Source: Paludibacter sp. (GTDB taxonomy: Bacteria; Bacteroidota; Bacteroidia; Bacteroidales; Paludibacteraceae). From it: a stretch of 15,504 bases of DNA. Each line of letters opens with the position of its first letter. Position 1 is the first letter of the stretch. Position numbers and translations under genes: made by a program. The notes beneath the pieces are model-generated. The model saw only the letters and a list, made by a program, of their open reading frames with translations. It was not told the origin of the DNA and made no database searches. The stretch covers positions 1 to 15,504 of the forward strand of contig JAITXR010000205.1 of NCBI GenBank assembly GCA_031284665.1, written 5' to 3'. Below, in pieces: positions 15,424 through 15,504 of this stretch.

Positions 15424-15504
15424 ATGACACAACAATTAAGCGATAAACTAAAAATTGTTTCCGCATTTCTAATTGTAATTGTGGTAATGATGCACACATC
15501 GTTT
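15424..15504 (+). CDS. Start of a membrane protein, probably acyltransferase-3 family (cut by window end)
   Basis: An ATG at 15424, 12 bases after the acyl-CoA synthetase stop, opens 27 codons to the window edge without a stop: MTQQLSDKLKI, then a hydrophobic run and MMHTSF. A short charged lead followed by a membrane segment ending in a His resembles the beginning of acyltransferase-3 proteins, where this His near the first membrane segment is conserved. Only the first segment is visible, so the family call is tentative. Confidence 0.5.
   Translation, partial: MTQQLSDKLKIVSAFLIVIVVMMHTSF

Overview
The window is AT-rich and looks like a chromosome segment from a member of the Bacteroidetes, probably Bacteroidales. 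Three things point there: promoters of the TTTG-N19/20-TAnnTTTG type, a leftward gene cluster whose protein families occur together in that phylum, and secreted PL1-type lyases whose signal peptides end just before a Gln. No rRNA, tRNA, transposase, integrase, phage gene or CRISPR array is visible.

Region 1 (4-7042) is a seven-gene membrane and AAA+ cluster. An RDD membrane protein is read rightward (6314-7042). A six-gene leftward operon starts from the same 57-base gap: SpoIIM-like protein, polytopic membrane protein, DUF4129 protein, DUF4350 protein, MoxR AAA+ ATPase, DUF58 protein. The leftward genes are packed with gaps of 3-11 bases or overlaps of 4-26 bases. Overlapping back-to-back promoters in the 57-base gap probably drive both sides. 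The cluster has the composition of a MoxR chaperone with a VWA-like client and envelope partners. Its biochemical role is not known to me.

Region 2 (7357-11776) holds two leftward, paralogous secreted pectate-lyase-like proteins (PL1-type beta-helix). The first has a calcium-type acidic repeat near its C-terminus. The second has an N-terminal beta-sandwich, an FN3 domain, the lyase domain and an Ig-like tail. They suggest use of plant pectin, but no SusC/SusD pair or regulator lies in view.

Region 3 (12195-15504) is rightward: a PnuC-like transporter, a Pr6Pr-family membrane protein overlapping an acyl-CoA synthetase by 19 bases, and the first 27 codons of a membrane protein resembling acyltransferase-3 proteins.

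From 7043 onward the larger spacers are filled with degenerate tandem repeats, mostly of 7-base period, built from different units. Among them are about eight copies of a short element centred on the palindrome CTAATTAG. These repeats are the least explained part of the window. One array runs into the 3' end of the PnuC-like gene and supplies its stop codon.
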